Of a DNA stretch of 64,000 nucleotides, positions 1 to 7,246 are shown one piece after another. This DNA is from Aquimarina longa SW024. Lineage in GTDB: Bacteria; Bacteroidota; Bacteroidia; Flavobacteriales; Flavobacteriaceae. Positions within the stretch are counted from its first letter, which is position 1. Each line of letters opens with the position of its first letter. The notes beneath the pieces are model-generated. The model was not told the origin of the DNA, made no database searches, and saw only the letters and a list, made by a program, of their open reading frames with translations. A program made the translations under genes and the position numbers. The DNA lies in contig NZ_KQ474099.1 in assembly GCF_001401755.1 (NCBI RefSeq), positions 65,926 to 129,925 of the forward strand. The letters are read 5' to 3'.

Positions 1-612
1 AAAGGGAAATGTGTTTTTGATTACATAAAACAAACTAGTGGTTCATTATTTAGAAATACTATTCGTAATTTTATTGATAATAAAGAATATGATTTGAAAA
101 TGATTGTTGAACCTTTAAATGATGCTAATGAACTTTCAACTGCTATCACTAGTGACGATCAGATAAATCAAGGTATAATAAAAATTAAATTTAATTCTAA
201 AATTGTTAATACAATTAATCCTCTAGAATGGGCAGCTACTATTCTACATGAAGGAATCCATGCTGAAATATATAGATTTGTCCATAAAAATGATCCTACG
301 GTTAAGCCTACGGAAAGAGCGAGAATTATTCAACTATATTTATTTTATAAAAATATTGGAGTAAATGATGGAGTTATAGATACGTATGTTCAACATAATC
401 ACATAAGTCAAAAATATGTAATTCCTATAGCTAAAGCATTAAGAGAGCTGGGCAAAAATCAATATCCTTTAGATGATTATATGTATTTTCCTTGGGAAGA
501 TTTATTAGGTGATGAAATCGCTAAAGAACTTAAACCTTCAAAAAAGCAATTATCAATTTGGTTAAACAAATCTATTAAAATTCGCGATAAAAATAACATC
601 CCATGCAATTAA
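1..612 (+). CDS. C-terminal part of a putative zincin metallopeptidase toxin (5' end outside window)
   Basis: The reading frame is open from base 1, so the protein begins upstream of the window. It contains HEGIHAE at 247-267, an HExxH zinc-binding and catalytic motif with a following Glu, set in a helix-like context (WAATILHEGIHAEIYRFV). Downstream come a conserved QHxH segment and a block ending in PWEDL. The same architecture recurs at 1406-1837 and 2669-3328. By established knowledge, such zincin domains are common as C-terminal toxin modules of Rhs-like and other polymorphic toxins in Bacteroidota; toxin activity here is inferred from the repeated pairing with a lipoprotein gene. The last 10 bp overlap the next gene. 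An internal Met at 94 could serve as a start, but the homology runs through it, so I treat the gene as 5'-partial. Confidence 0.7.
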   Translation, partial: KGKCVFDYIKQTSGSLFRNTIRNFIDNKEYDLKMIVEPLNDANELSTAITSDDQINQGIIKIKFNSKIVNTINPLEWAATILHEGIHAEIYRFVHKNDPTVKPTERARIIQLYLFYKNIGVNDGVIDTYVQHNHISQKYVIPIAKALRELGKNQYPLDDYMYFPWEDLLGDEIAKELKPSKKQLSIWLNKSIKIRDKNNIPCN

Positions 613-1232
613 TTAAAGTTATAAGTTTATGTTTGATTTTATTATCCTGTAAGGAAAATAAGAAAATAGAACAACTGGATACATCTTTTGAAAATGATAA
701 ATACGACATTATTTCACAGCTTATAAATAATGTTATCCCAAGTTCTCCACCCCCGCCTCCGCCTCCAGATTTTGATTTAAAAAAAATGGATACTATTTAT
801 TACAAAAAATATATGGATTCTTTAAAGAATATAGAAATTAATATTGCATTATCTAATGAGTTTTTAATTATTGATAAAGTCTCTGGAAATTTACCTGAAC
901 ACCTTGACAGTGAATTCATAAACTTATTAAAAAAGCTAGAAAACAGGAGGGATAAAAGTAAAATTCAAAAGGACAGCTTGAATTTAAACAGCAACTATAA
1001 AGTTACAATAATAGATGTAGGTTTCTATGAGAATTTAAAAGACCTTTTCAAAGATAATTATTCACGATATATAGCTATATCGACTGTAGTTTTTAACAAA
1101 TTTGGTAATAAAGCAGTAGTTTGTTTTGGAGAACATACAGGTTCATTGAGTGGGTATTCAGTAATTTATTTTTTAAGTAAAATAAATAGTACATGGAAAA
1201 TAGTAGGAACAAAAAGATTATCTATTTCTTAA
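603..1232 (+). CDS. Lipoprotein, candidate immunity protein of cassette 1
   Basis: A 209-residue protein with a signal peptide and lipobox LILLSC, giving a lipidated Cys16 and hence an envelope location. A run of seven prolines lies near residues 49-55. The C-terminal third (VFNKFGNKAVVCFGEHTGSLSGYS, described here in part: FNKxxNKAVV, GSLSGYS, STWKIV, LSIS end) is shared with the lipoproteins at 1840, 3319 and 4163. The start codon lies inside the upstream toxin gene with a 10-bp overlap, which suggests translational coupling, as is usual for toxin-immunity pairs. I do not recognise a named family. The immunity role is inferred from context. A periplasmic or outer-membrane immunity protein would suggest the metallopeptidase acts in the envelope. 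Confidence 0.65.
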   Translation: MQLIKVISLCLILLSCKENKKIEQLDTSFENDKYDIISQLINNVIPSSPPPPPPPDFDLKKMDTIYYKKYMDSLKNIEINIALSNEFLIIDKVSGNLPEHLDSEFINLLKKLENRRDKSKIQKDSLNLNSNYKVTIIDVGFYENLKDLFKDNYSRYIAISTVVFNKFGNKAVVCFGEHTGSLSGYSVIYFLSKINSTWKIVGTKRLSIS

Positions 1233-1244
1233 TTAGTTAAAACT

Positions 1245-1283
1245 GACTCCGCAATTGTCTATCGACTTTGCGGAGTCTTTTTT
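1245..1283 (+). terminator. Rho-independent terminator after cassette 1
   Basis: Perfect 10-bp stem GACTCCGCAA (1245-1254) with TTGCGGAGTC (1268-1277), 13-nt loop, then TTTTTT. It closes cassette 1, and the next toxin fragment starts right after it without an obvious promoter. Confidence 0.9.
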
Positions 1284-1295
1284 GATATTATTTAA

Positions 1296-1405
1296 AATGG
1301 GAATGTAAGCCTATCTGGTATCGAAAATGAATATGATTTGAAGTTGAATATAGTTCTGATCAAGCGGATGCAAGGACAGATGATAAATTTCTTGATTCAA
1401 AAGGG
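1296..1405 (+). pseudogene. Degraded 5' remnant of toxin fragment 2
   Basis: Directly after the terminator the sequence reads NGNVSLSGIENEYDL in one frame (1296-1340). It then continues as FEVEYSSDQADARTDDKFLD in another frame from about 1337, which joins the open frame at 1406. ENEYDL matches NKEYDL of cassettes 1 and 3. A single lost base near 1337-1341 explains the shift, and a TGA at 1334 closes the downstream frame on its 5' side. There is no start codon for a full toxin, so this is the upstream edge of an orphan C-terminal module. Confidence 0.6.
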
Positions 1406-1837
1406 TTGATCGTTATTAGGTTTAATTCTAGAATGATGAATACTCAAAACTCTATACAATGGGCAGCTACTATTCTACATGAAGGAATCCATGCTGAACT
1501 ATATAAATTTGTTGATCAAGTCCACAATAGAGAAGTCAATCCTAATGATAGAAAAAAACTATTTGATCTTTATAAAAATTATAAAGGATTAAAATCTATG
1601 AGTAGTAGAGCACAGCATAATTACATGACTGATAAATATGTTATACCAATAGCAAAAGCTATTAGAGAATTAGACAACAACAAATACCCCTTAGAGTATT
1701 ATATGGGATTTGGATGGGAGGGTTTAAAAGCTAATGCCCATCCTTCTTTATTAACGAATGATGAATTTAATGAATATCTTCGTTTAAAAAGTATTGTCAT
1801 AGATAACACCAATTTTAATCCTAACGACTGTAATTAA
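1406..1837 (+). CDS. Orphan zincin toxin C-terminal module, cassette 2
   Basis: An open frame of 143 residues whose only available start is TTG at 1406, which may not be used. It carries the same motif as cassette 1, WAATILHEGIHAEL, followed by QHNYMTDKYVIPIAKAIREL and YYMGFGWEGL, so zinc ligands and the conserved C-terminal half are intact. A 39-bp stretch (1460-1498) around the HExxH codons is identical to 230-268 and to the copy near 2964-3002, while the flanks are much more divergent. The frame upstream is broken (1296-1405). The lipoprotein at 1840 follows with a 2-bp gap. I infer a displaced toxin tip that could be expressed only after recombination into a full-length gene. Confidence 0.55.
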   Translation: MIVIRFNSRMMNTQNSIQWAATILHEGIHAELYKFVDQVHNREVNPNDRKKLFDLYKNYKGLKSMSSRAQHNYMTDKYVIPIAKAIRELDNNKYPLEYYMGFGWEGLKANAHPSLLTNDEFNEYLRLKSIVIDNTNFNPNDCN

Positions 1838-1839
1838 CT

Positions 1840-2436
1840 ATGAAAAAACATATAATCATTCCTTTACTAATTCTTGGTATTTCTTGTTCTAATTCCAATA
1901 AAAAAAATGATACTAAATCAATAAAATATAATGTATTGTCATCTATAATTGATAAATTTGGTCAAGCACAAATACCTCCTCCTTTTCCTGGAGAGAATAT
2001 TAATTTCACCTCGCAACAACTAGATTCTATTAGAAATCAAAAACAAAAAATTGCGTTGTACCCAATATTTATTAAATCAAACGAAAATATAGATATAAAA
2101 TATAAAAAAGATGATTTATTTAATCAGCTACTACAGAATTTAAAAAATATAGAAGATTCTTTAAAGATAGAGCCTAGTAAAATAAGAACAAAAATTCAGC
2201 ATGATTTATCAATCTTAGATACTATAAAAAATAAAACCAATAAGCATTACATTAGCTATAATTATGATAAATTAATTAGCTTATCTCCTATAGTATTTAA
2301 TAAAAACTATAATAAAGCTATTGTTCTAGTAGGAGTTAAAATAGGTTATCTTAATAGTGGTTCTTCCATTGTTTTTTTAGAGAAAAAAAATGGAACTTGG
2401 AGAATTGTATATTCAAAAGAATTTGAGGTTTCTTAA
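1840..2436 (+). CDS. Lipoprotein, candidate immunity protein of cassette 2
   Basis: A 198-residue protein with signal peptide and lipobox LILGISC (Cys16), followed by a polar Asn/Lys-rich linker. A short proline-rich segment (QIPPPFPG) occupies the position of the polyproline run in the cassette 1 and 3 lipoproteins. The C-terminus repeats the family pattern (PIVFNKNYNKAIVLVG, SGSSIVFLEKKNGTWRIV, ending EVS). It starts two bases after the cassette 2 toxin stop. The frame is intact although its toxin partner is 5'-degraded, which fits selection for retained immunity. Family name not recognised; the immunity role is inferred from position and repetition. Confidence 0.62.
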   Translation: MKKHIIIPLLILGISCSNSNKKNDTKSIKYNVLSSIIDKFGQAQIPPPFPGENINFTSQQLDSIRNQKQKIALYPIFIKSNENIDIKYKKDDLFNQLLQNLKNIEDSLKIEPSKIRTKIQHDLSILDTIKNKTNKHYISYNYDKLISLSPIVFNKNYNKAIVLVGVKIGYLNSGSSIVFLEKKNGTWRIVYSKEFEVS

Positions 2437-2469
2437 AAACAAATAGCTTGTTCTATTGATAGAGTCATG

Positions 2470-2499
2470 ACCCCACAAGAATTTAATTGTGGGGTTTTT
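2470..2499 (+). terminator. Rho-independent terminator after cassette 2
   Basis: Nine-bp stem ACCCCACAA (2470-2478) with TTGTGGGGT (2487-2495), 8-nt loop, followed by a T run. The next toxin fragment begins about 15 bp later. Confidence 0.9.
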
Positions 2500-2512
2500 A
2501 TAGATATATTAA

Positions 2513-2668
2513 CGCAATATCAAAGACCTCTACAAAGCATTACAACTTAATACTACACAAATAGATTGGTTGATTGGGCATAGACAACAAGCTGAAGTTC
2601 TCAGTAACTTTTATAGTACAAATAACGATCAACAAGGCATCAATTTTGCCTGAGAAGCATTAAGTGTA
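2513..2668 (+). pseudogene. Pre-toxin linker remnant upstream of cassette 3, interrupted by TGA
   Basis: In the same frame as the toxin fragment at 2669, the sequence from 2513 encodes a peptide with KDLYKALQLNTTQIDWLIG, then QGINFA, then a TGA at 2651-2653, then EALSVL leading directly into the fragment. A one-base change TGG to TGA would account for the stop (FAWEAL). The segment resembles the linker that precedes the variable C-terminal domain in large flavobacterial polymorphic toxins (inference from memory of such proteins). It starts immediately after the cassette 2 terminator, so the large N-terminal part is absent. Confidence 0.6.
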
Positions 2669-3328
2669 TTGATTAATGGAAGTAAGGTTGATTTTGATGA
2701 TGAGGTGATATTAGATCGTAGTTTTGTAAATAATAAAGGGAAATGTGTTTTTGATTACATAAAACAAACTAATGGTTCATTATTTAGAAATACTATTCGT
2801 AATTTTATTGATAATAAAGAATATGATTTGAAAATGATTGTTGAACCTTTAAATGATGCTAATGAACTTTCAACTGCTATCACTAGTGACGATCAGATAA
2901 ATCAAGGTATAATAAAAATTAAATTTAATTCTAAAATTGTTAATACAATTGATCCTCTAGAATGGGCAGCTACTATTCTACATGAAGGAATCCATGCTGA
3001 AATTTATAGATTTGTACATAAAAACGACCCAACTGTAAAACCTAGAGAAAGAGCTAGGGTACTACAATTATTCTTGCATTACAAAGATTCACAATGGAGC
3101 AATGAGGCACAACATATCCATATGACTGAAAAATATGTTACTCCAATAGCAAAGGCTTTAAGAGAATTAGATAAAAATCAGTATTCATTAGAGCATTATA
3201 TACATTTCGCTTGGGAAGGGTTAATAAAACATGCTCCAAGCAACATTAAACCTTCCCAACAGCAATTATCAAAATGGGCTGAATTAGGAAGTAAGGTTTT
3301 AACCAAAAATAATATACCATGTCAATAA
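2669..3328 (+). CDS. Orphan zincin toxin C-terminal module, cassette 3
   Basis: A 219-residue open frame (first possible start TTG at 2669) that runs through INGSKVDFDDEVILDRSFV into the toxin domain. It has WAATILHEGIHAEIYRFV with the HExxH zinc motif, then QHIHMTEKYVTPIAKALREL and HFAWEGL. Bases 2735-3003 match 1-269 with only two mismatches, and similarity drops abruptly just after the zinc motif. The frame continues upstream to 2513 but is cut by a TGA at 2651. The last 10 bp overlap the lipoprotein gene at 3319, the same overlap as in cassette 1. I infer an orphan toxin tip exchanging sequence with cassette 1. Confidence 0.62.
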   Translation: MINGSKVDFDDEVILDRSFVNNKGKCVFDYIKQTNGSLFRNTIRNFIDNKEYDLKMIVEPLNDANELSTAITSDDQINQGIIKIKFNSKIVNTIDPLEWAATILHEGIHAEIYRFVHKNDPTVKPRERARVLQLFLHYKDSQWSNEAQHIHMTEKYVTPIAKALRELDKNQYSLEHYIHFAWEGLIKHAPSNIKPSQQQLSKWAELGSKVLTKNNIPCQ

Positions 3329-3951
3329 CTAAGGTACTAGCAGGATTACTTGTTTGCATATTATTTTCTTGCAATTCAACAAGTACAACGAAGGATAAAA
3401 AAGAAATCAATTCTTTTGAAAAAGATAAATATCAAATAATGACTTTATTAATTGAAGAAATACCTCCTGGTCCGCCTCCGCCTCTGCCTCCGCCTGGAGT
3501 TTATACAAAAGATACTATTGCTTTTAATAAGTATAGAGACTCGATTTTTAAATTAGATATAACTATTGGAGTAATCGATAGCTTTATTCCCCATAATGAT
3601 GATATATTCTATCATAATATAGAAAAAGAGTACCAAATTTTGATAGCAAAACTTAAACCTATTAAAGAAAATTATAATCATAAAATTAAGTTAGAGAAAC
3701 TTCAAGTGAAGGATAATAGAAAACTCATCATGTTTAGTTCAACTGATAATACAAGACAACTTCTTCTTGATGATTCATTGGATTATGTAATATGTTTTTC
3801 TGAAATAATTTTAAATCCAAAAAAAAATAAAGCAATAGTTGTTTCATCAGGTTACCCTCACCCTAAAGGCGGTAGCTCTGTATTATATTTATTAAAAAAA
3901 GAGAATGGTAACTGGAAAATATTCAAACGAAAACTATTGAGTATATCTTGA
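3319..3951 (+). CDS. Lipoprotein, candidate immunity protein of cassette 3
   Basis: A 210-residue lipoprotein with lipobox ILFSC (Cys18) and a proline-rich segment (PPGPPPPLPPPG) near residues 51-62. The C-terminus keeps the family features: an ILNPKKNKAIVV segment, a GGSS turn, NGNWKI and a LSIS end. It overlaps the upstream toxin fragment by 10 bp, as in cassette 1. Compared with the cassette 1 protein, the N-terminal half is strongly diverged while the last 50 residues and the overall plan are kept, as expected if immunity specificity changes together with the toxin tip. Function inferred from context only. Confidence 0.63.
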   Translation: MSITKVLAGLLVCILFSCNSTSTTKDKKEINSFEKDKYQIMTLLIEEIPPGPPPPLPPPGVYTKDTIAFNKYRDSIFKLDITIGVIDSFIPHNDDIFYHNIEKEYQILIAKLKPIKENYNHKIKLEKLQVKDNRKLIMFSSTDNTRQLLLDDSLDYVICFSEIILNPKKNKAIVVSSGYPHPKGGSSVLYLLKKENGNWKIFKRKLLSIS

Positions 3952-3965
3952 TTTGATATAATTAT

Positions 3966-3998
3966 AAGACCGTCTATATTGTTTTAGGCGGTCTTTTT
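3966..3998 (+). terminator. Rho-independent terminator after cassette 3
   Basis: Stem AAGACCGTCT with AGGCGGTCTT (one G-T wobble) followed by TTTT. It separates cassette 3 from the remnant that starts at 4003. Confidence 0.85.
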
Positions 3999-4002
3999 AA
4001 TT

Positions 4003-4160
4003 AACAAATACCAACGTTACATTATATGGGATTTGGATGGAACGGTCTTAGAGCGTATGACTATCAAGGCATCTTATCTAAAGAAGAGGGTAAAAAGTTC
4101 TATCGTTTACAAGCAATAGTTAATGATAATACTAATTTTAACCCTAGTAACTGTAATTAA
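4003..4160 (+). pseudogene. Remnant of a zincin toxin C-terminus, cassette 4
   Basis: Reads NKY in one frame and then, after a shift, HYMGFGWNGLRAYDYQG to NDNTNFNPSNCN and stop at 4160. This matches the last 45 residues of the cassette 2 toxin (YYMGFGWEGLK to NFNPNDCN). The HExxH region is missing. Only the end of the domain remains, directly after a terminator and 2 bp before the next lipoprotein gene. Confidence 0.7.
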
Positions 4161-4162
4161 TT

Positions 4163-4758
4163 ATGAAACCTTTATTTTTTAGTTTTTGCACTCTATTTTT
4201 TATTTTTTCCTGTCATCAAGCAAGTAATGATAAAAAAGAAGAGGATACTTATAGAATTTTATCTTTATTGATTGATGAATTTGCTAAACCAGTTATATCA
4301 CCTAGGGAAATATATAATTTAGAGCCATTTACAAAAGTGCAAATTGATTCAATTTTAAATCAAAATGAGAAAATAAGCATATTTCCAATACAAAAAAAAC
4401 TTATCAAAAATTTTCTAAAAAAGAGAGGTTTAGCAAAGAGTTTAATGAATTATTAAATAAGTTAAGAGATTTAAAAGAAAGAAGAGAAATTGATCTATCC
4501 AAAATAAAAATTAACAGACCTTATCAATTATCCATTATTGATACATTAGCAATGAAAAATGATAGAAGGTATGTTGAAAAGAATTTTGATAAATTAATAA
4601 ATTTTTCTCAAATATCTTTCAATCAGAATTACACAAAAGCGGTTTTAATAGTAGGTGTTAATATGGGGCCTTTAAATGGTTATACATCTTTAGTTTTTTT
4701 AGAAAAGATAAATGATGCGTGGCAAATAAAAGATATAGATACATTTTCTATTTCATAA
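4163..4758 (+). pseudogene. Frameshifted lipoprotein (immunity-like), cassette 4
   Basis: The first part (4163-4456) encodes a signal peptide and lipobox FIFSC (Cys17). Homology to the cassette 2 lipoprotein then moves to another frame, giving KFSKKERFSKEFNELLNKL onward and ending with GYTSLVFLEKINDAWQI and SIS at 4758. The switch maps to a run of eight A at 4392-4399, where one base appears to be lost. Joined, the product would be about 198 residues, the same length as the cassette 2 protein. It could be a true pseudogene, phase variation by slippage, or a sequencing error in the homopolymer. Position 2 bp after a toxin end fits the immunity slot. Confidence 0.7.
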
Positions 4759-4772
4759 TTGACTAAGCTCAG

Positions 4773-4806
4773 CTCCATAAAGATCTCTTGACTTTATGGA
4801 GTTTTG
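4773..4806 (+). terminator. Rho-independent terminator after cassette 4
   Basis: Perfect 10-bp stem CTCCATAAAG (4773-4782) with CTTTATGGAG (4792-4801), then TTTTG. Confidence 0.9.
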
Positions 4807-4823
4807 TTTTTGATATTGTTTAA

Positions 4824-5072
4824 TACTATTTTAACTATGAAAATAGTACTAAATTTAGAGAAGAATTAGGTTTTTTACTTGCTATAACTATTTTACATGA
4901 ATATGTTCACTTCGCTGATACTAATTATGGGTTTAATTTTTGGAGCGATGCTTTTTTTGAAGATAGATTAGAGGAAAGTGAAGCTGGTATTCTTTTTGAA
5001 AAAGCAGTATTTGGAGAAACCGTTTGGCGATCAAATGTTGGAATAATTATGAGAAATTTTGGAAACTGGTAA
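4824..5072 (+). pseudogene. Orphan metallopeptidase fragment of a different type, cassette 5
   Basis: An open stretch without a start codon reads YYFNYENSTKFREELGFLL, then AITILHEYVHFADTNYGFNF, and ends VGIIMRNFGNW at 5072. HEYVHFAD (4896-4919) is again an HExxH zinc motif, now followed by Asp. Apart from this motif it does not resemble cassettes 1-4, so it is a second zincin type. It begins right after the cassette 4 terminator and stops one base before the next secreted-protein gene. I infer another displaced toxin tip. Confidence 0.55.
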
Positions 5073-5073
5073 T

Positions 5074-5589
5074 ATGAAAAAAGTTATTGTATTTTTAGTT
5101 GTAATAACACTTATTACAATCAATTGCAAAGGGCAAGAAAACAATTGTACTAATATAGGATTATATACTATTCTTTTTGAAGAAATGAAGTTGTACGAAC
5201 GTAAAGCGGTAGAGATTAGAGTTGGTTATAAACCAACCAATTTTATTGTTAATTCTATTGACGAAATGAATATTTTTAATGATAAAGAAATGGAGCATTT
5301 TAACAATCTACCTAAAGATATCGATTACCTCTCTTGTGCTAAGTTTAAAAGACAAATAGAATTAATATTAAGTGATAACCTTATAAGAGCAAATGGCAGC
5401 TATAATAGCTATAAATTCTCTAAAGTAATATCTCTTTCAGATTCTAAAAAATGTATTCTTATGTATACTGTCTCCAAAAACAAAAAGTATAAAGGCGGTA
5501 AAATTATTGGTCATGAAATCATTTACATTTTTAACCTTATTGATGGTAAATGGGTTTTAGAAGATAGAAAAATCATCGCAACATACTAA
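5074..5589 (+). CDS. Secreted or lipoprotein partner of cassette 5 (candidate immunity)
   Basis: ATG at 5074 gives a 171-residue protein with a hydrophobic signal segment ending TINCKGQ. Cys18 could be a lipobox cysteine, though Asn at -1 is unusual, so plain secretion is also possible. The mature part has no family I recognise; it ends in an IYIFNLIDGKWVLEDRKII strand pattern that recalls the WKI-type ends of the other cassette lipoproteins. An in-frame TTG at 5059 would add five residues inside the upstream fragment, and I prefer the ATG. The one-base gap to the toxin fragment and the position make an immunity role likely by analogy. Confidence 0.55.
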   Translation: MKKVIVFLVVITLITINCKGQENNCTNIGLYTILFEEMKLYERKAVEIRVGYKPTNFIVNSIDEMNIFNDKEMEHFNNLPKDIDYLSCAKFKRQIELILSDNLIRANGSYNSYKFSKVISLSDSKKCILMYTVSKNKKYKGGKIIGHEIIYIFNLIDGKWVLEDRKIIATY

Positions 5590-5719
5590 TCAATCCTAAC
5601 AATATTATGTTCACATAAATAATAAAAAAACATCTCTCCTTTAGTACTCATATCGATATCATTTGTATATTTTTCTTTAAAACTTAGTTTATCTTTTTAA
5701 TTATTTTTTTTGTAAAAAG

Positions 5720-6324
5720 TAAAATTTATAAAAATTATTAAAGCCCCTCTAATAGTAGTGTTACTACTTATTATTTTTTCTTGTTCATCAGATGATGATG
5801 ATTCTGGAAACCAACAATACCCAATTTTAATTTCGTATAAGAAGATTGGAGATAACAATTTCAGTTTTTTTTAAAGATGGAAAAGAGTCTAAAGTAACAG
5901 ACGCTATCCTAAGTAACTATACAGAATCTAGGACTTCTATTAAGACCTCTAAAATAGAAGCTGATAGTAAAAATGATTATTTTAAGTTTCTAAGTGATAC
6001 CAAAGTAGAGGTTTCGGAAGAAGGTGACGTATTTAAAGTAGAGTATGTTTTTAAAGATGGTTTTTTATTCTTGACTTATGATAACCAAAAGTATCTTTAT
6101 GGACAAGGAGATAAAACAGAATAGAGTATCGATATGCTTCAGCCATAGCAAATAAAGCAAACTCTTCTAGAGGTACTTTTACAGTGTATGAAGACGAAGA
6201 TGATATTGATGATTTTCCTATGACTTTTGATAACTCAAAAGAATTCCATAGTTATAATTCTATAGAAGATATAACAGGAGACAATTATTTGTTTATCCAT
6301 AATGTATCAATAGTATTTGAATAA
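5720..6324 (+). pseudogene. Lipoprotein pseudogene with at least two frameshifts
   Basis: Frame one gives KFIKIIKAPLIVVLLLIIF followed by SCSSDDDD, a clear lipoprotein signal, and runs to a TAA just after a T8 run near 5870. The middle part continues in another frame (5846-6124, containing FFKDGKESKVTDAIL and EYVFKDGFLFL). The end continues in a third frame (RYASAIANKANSSRGTFTVY to HNVSIVFE, stop at 6324). No ATG start remains at the 5' end. The whole looks like one decayed lipoprotein of roughly 200 residues. It sits at the end of the cassette array and may be its last immunity gene, but no toxin piece is visible before it. Confidence 0.6.
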
Positions 6325-6728
6325 TAATCTCTAGAAACATAATTTTCAATCAACAACCTCGGAGCAAGCTCACAAGGTATGCTTCCGAAAAAATATTTTG
6401 TTTTTCAAGGCAAGCCTTGGCGAATTAATCCCTCATTGAGGGATTAAAAATAAACTGATTATGGCTTAAATCTGTATTCTACAGTAGAAGACCTAGTTCA
6501 TTATGAAACTGCTCTAAACACTACCACTTTACTGAATTTTCTACTTTTTCTATAGTGATGGTATCCGACAATCAGATAAACACCGTCATTTATTATTTTC
6601 AAAAAAATCATCACTTAATTATATTACATAATTAGAATTGAAAAACTATAATCTATTAAAAACAATTCTGCAACATCTCTCTCCATCAAAATGTCTTTTA
6701 AAGAAAATACATCTATTACTTGATACTT
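6325..6728. other. 404-bp gene-free stretch at the edge of the cassette island
   Basis: No convincing reading frame. It holds a dispersed repeat (6356-6452) with an internal palindrome, then AT-rich sequence without a clear promoter motif before the gene at 6729. It marks the change from cassette debris to conserved chromosome. Confidence 0.5.
6356..6452. repeat. Dispersed intergenic repeat, copy A, with 11-bp palindrome arms
   Basis: This ~97-bp element has the order ACCTC, CACAA, AAAAAATATTTT, GGCAAGC, and a closing arm pair. It aligns over its length with 51594-51690, also intergenic. Within it, TTAATCCCTCA (6425-6435) and TGAGGGATTAA (6437-6447) form a perfect inverted repeat with a 1-nt centre. 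No coding potential. Confidence 0.55.
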
Positions 6729-7154
6729 ATGAGCGAAATATTATCTAATAAAAACTGGTGGAATCAAAATTGGAAATGGGTACTTCCTACTACAGGAATA
6801 CTATTTTGTATAATTATATTTTTTATGATAACAGGCAATGCTACGGCTAGATATGGTTCTATACTTGCGCAACCAGATCTTACTCAAAATGCGGTGATTA
6901 TTGCTCAAAAAAATGATCAGGTTACCGAAAAACTAGGCAAATTATCTTCTATTAATTTTCTTAATCTAATAGAAGGAGAAGTTCAATACTCTAACAACAA
7001 TTCCTCTGTTGCTGTATCTGTTAAAGTTGCTGGAACTAAAGGAAAAGCAAGTATGGATATTATAGCAAATAAAAAGGGAGAGGTCTGGGAATACAAAAAA
7101 ATTACAATTAGAATTAAAAAACCTCAGAAAGAAACTATTAAGGTTTTAGAATAA
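6729..7154 (+). CDS. Coa1/Tim21-like membrane protein
   Basis: ATG at 6729 gives 141 residues. A short basic and Trp-rich N-terminus (NWWNQNWKW) is followed by one transmembrane helix at about residues 15-36, and then by a soluble domain with strands VQYSNNNSSVAVSVKVAG and WEYKKITIRI. This layout matches small bacterial relatives of the cytochrome oxidase assembly factor Coa1, which are common in Flavobacteriia and lack a defined role there. It is a single gene, convergent with the ferredoxin gene at 7247 across a shared terminator. A TTG nine bases upstream is possible but less likely. The family assignment is moderately sure; function unknown. Confidence 0.6.
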   Translation: MSEILSNKNWWNQNWKWVLPTTGILFCIIIFFMITGNATARYGSILAQPDLTQNAVIIAQKNDQVTEKLGKLSSINFLNLIEGEVQYSNNNSSVAVSVKVAGTKGKASMDIIANKKGEVWEYKKITIRIKKPQKETIKVLE

Positions 7155-7180
7155 CACTAGTTCTTTCTTAAAATAGACAA

Positions 7181-7217
7181 AAAAAGATGTAAAATTTAAT
7201 AAAATTTTACATCTTTT
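7181..7217. terminator. Bidirectional terminator between convergent genes
   Basis: AAAAAGATGTAAAATT (7181-7196) pairs with AATTTTACATCTTTTT (7202-7217). With A-rich and T-rich outer arms it can end both the plus-strand gene at 7154 and the minus-strand sulfur operon ending at 7247. Confidence 0.85.
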
Positions 7218-7246
7218 TTTATTTATAAAATAATTAGATTGTCACA

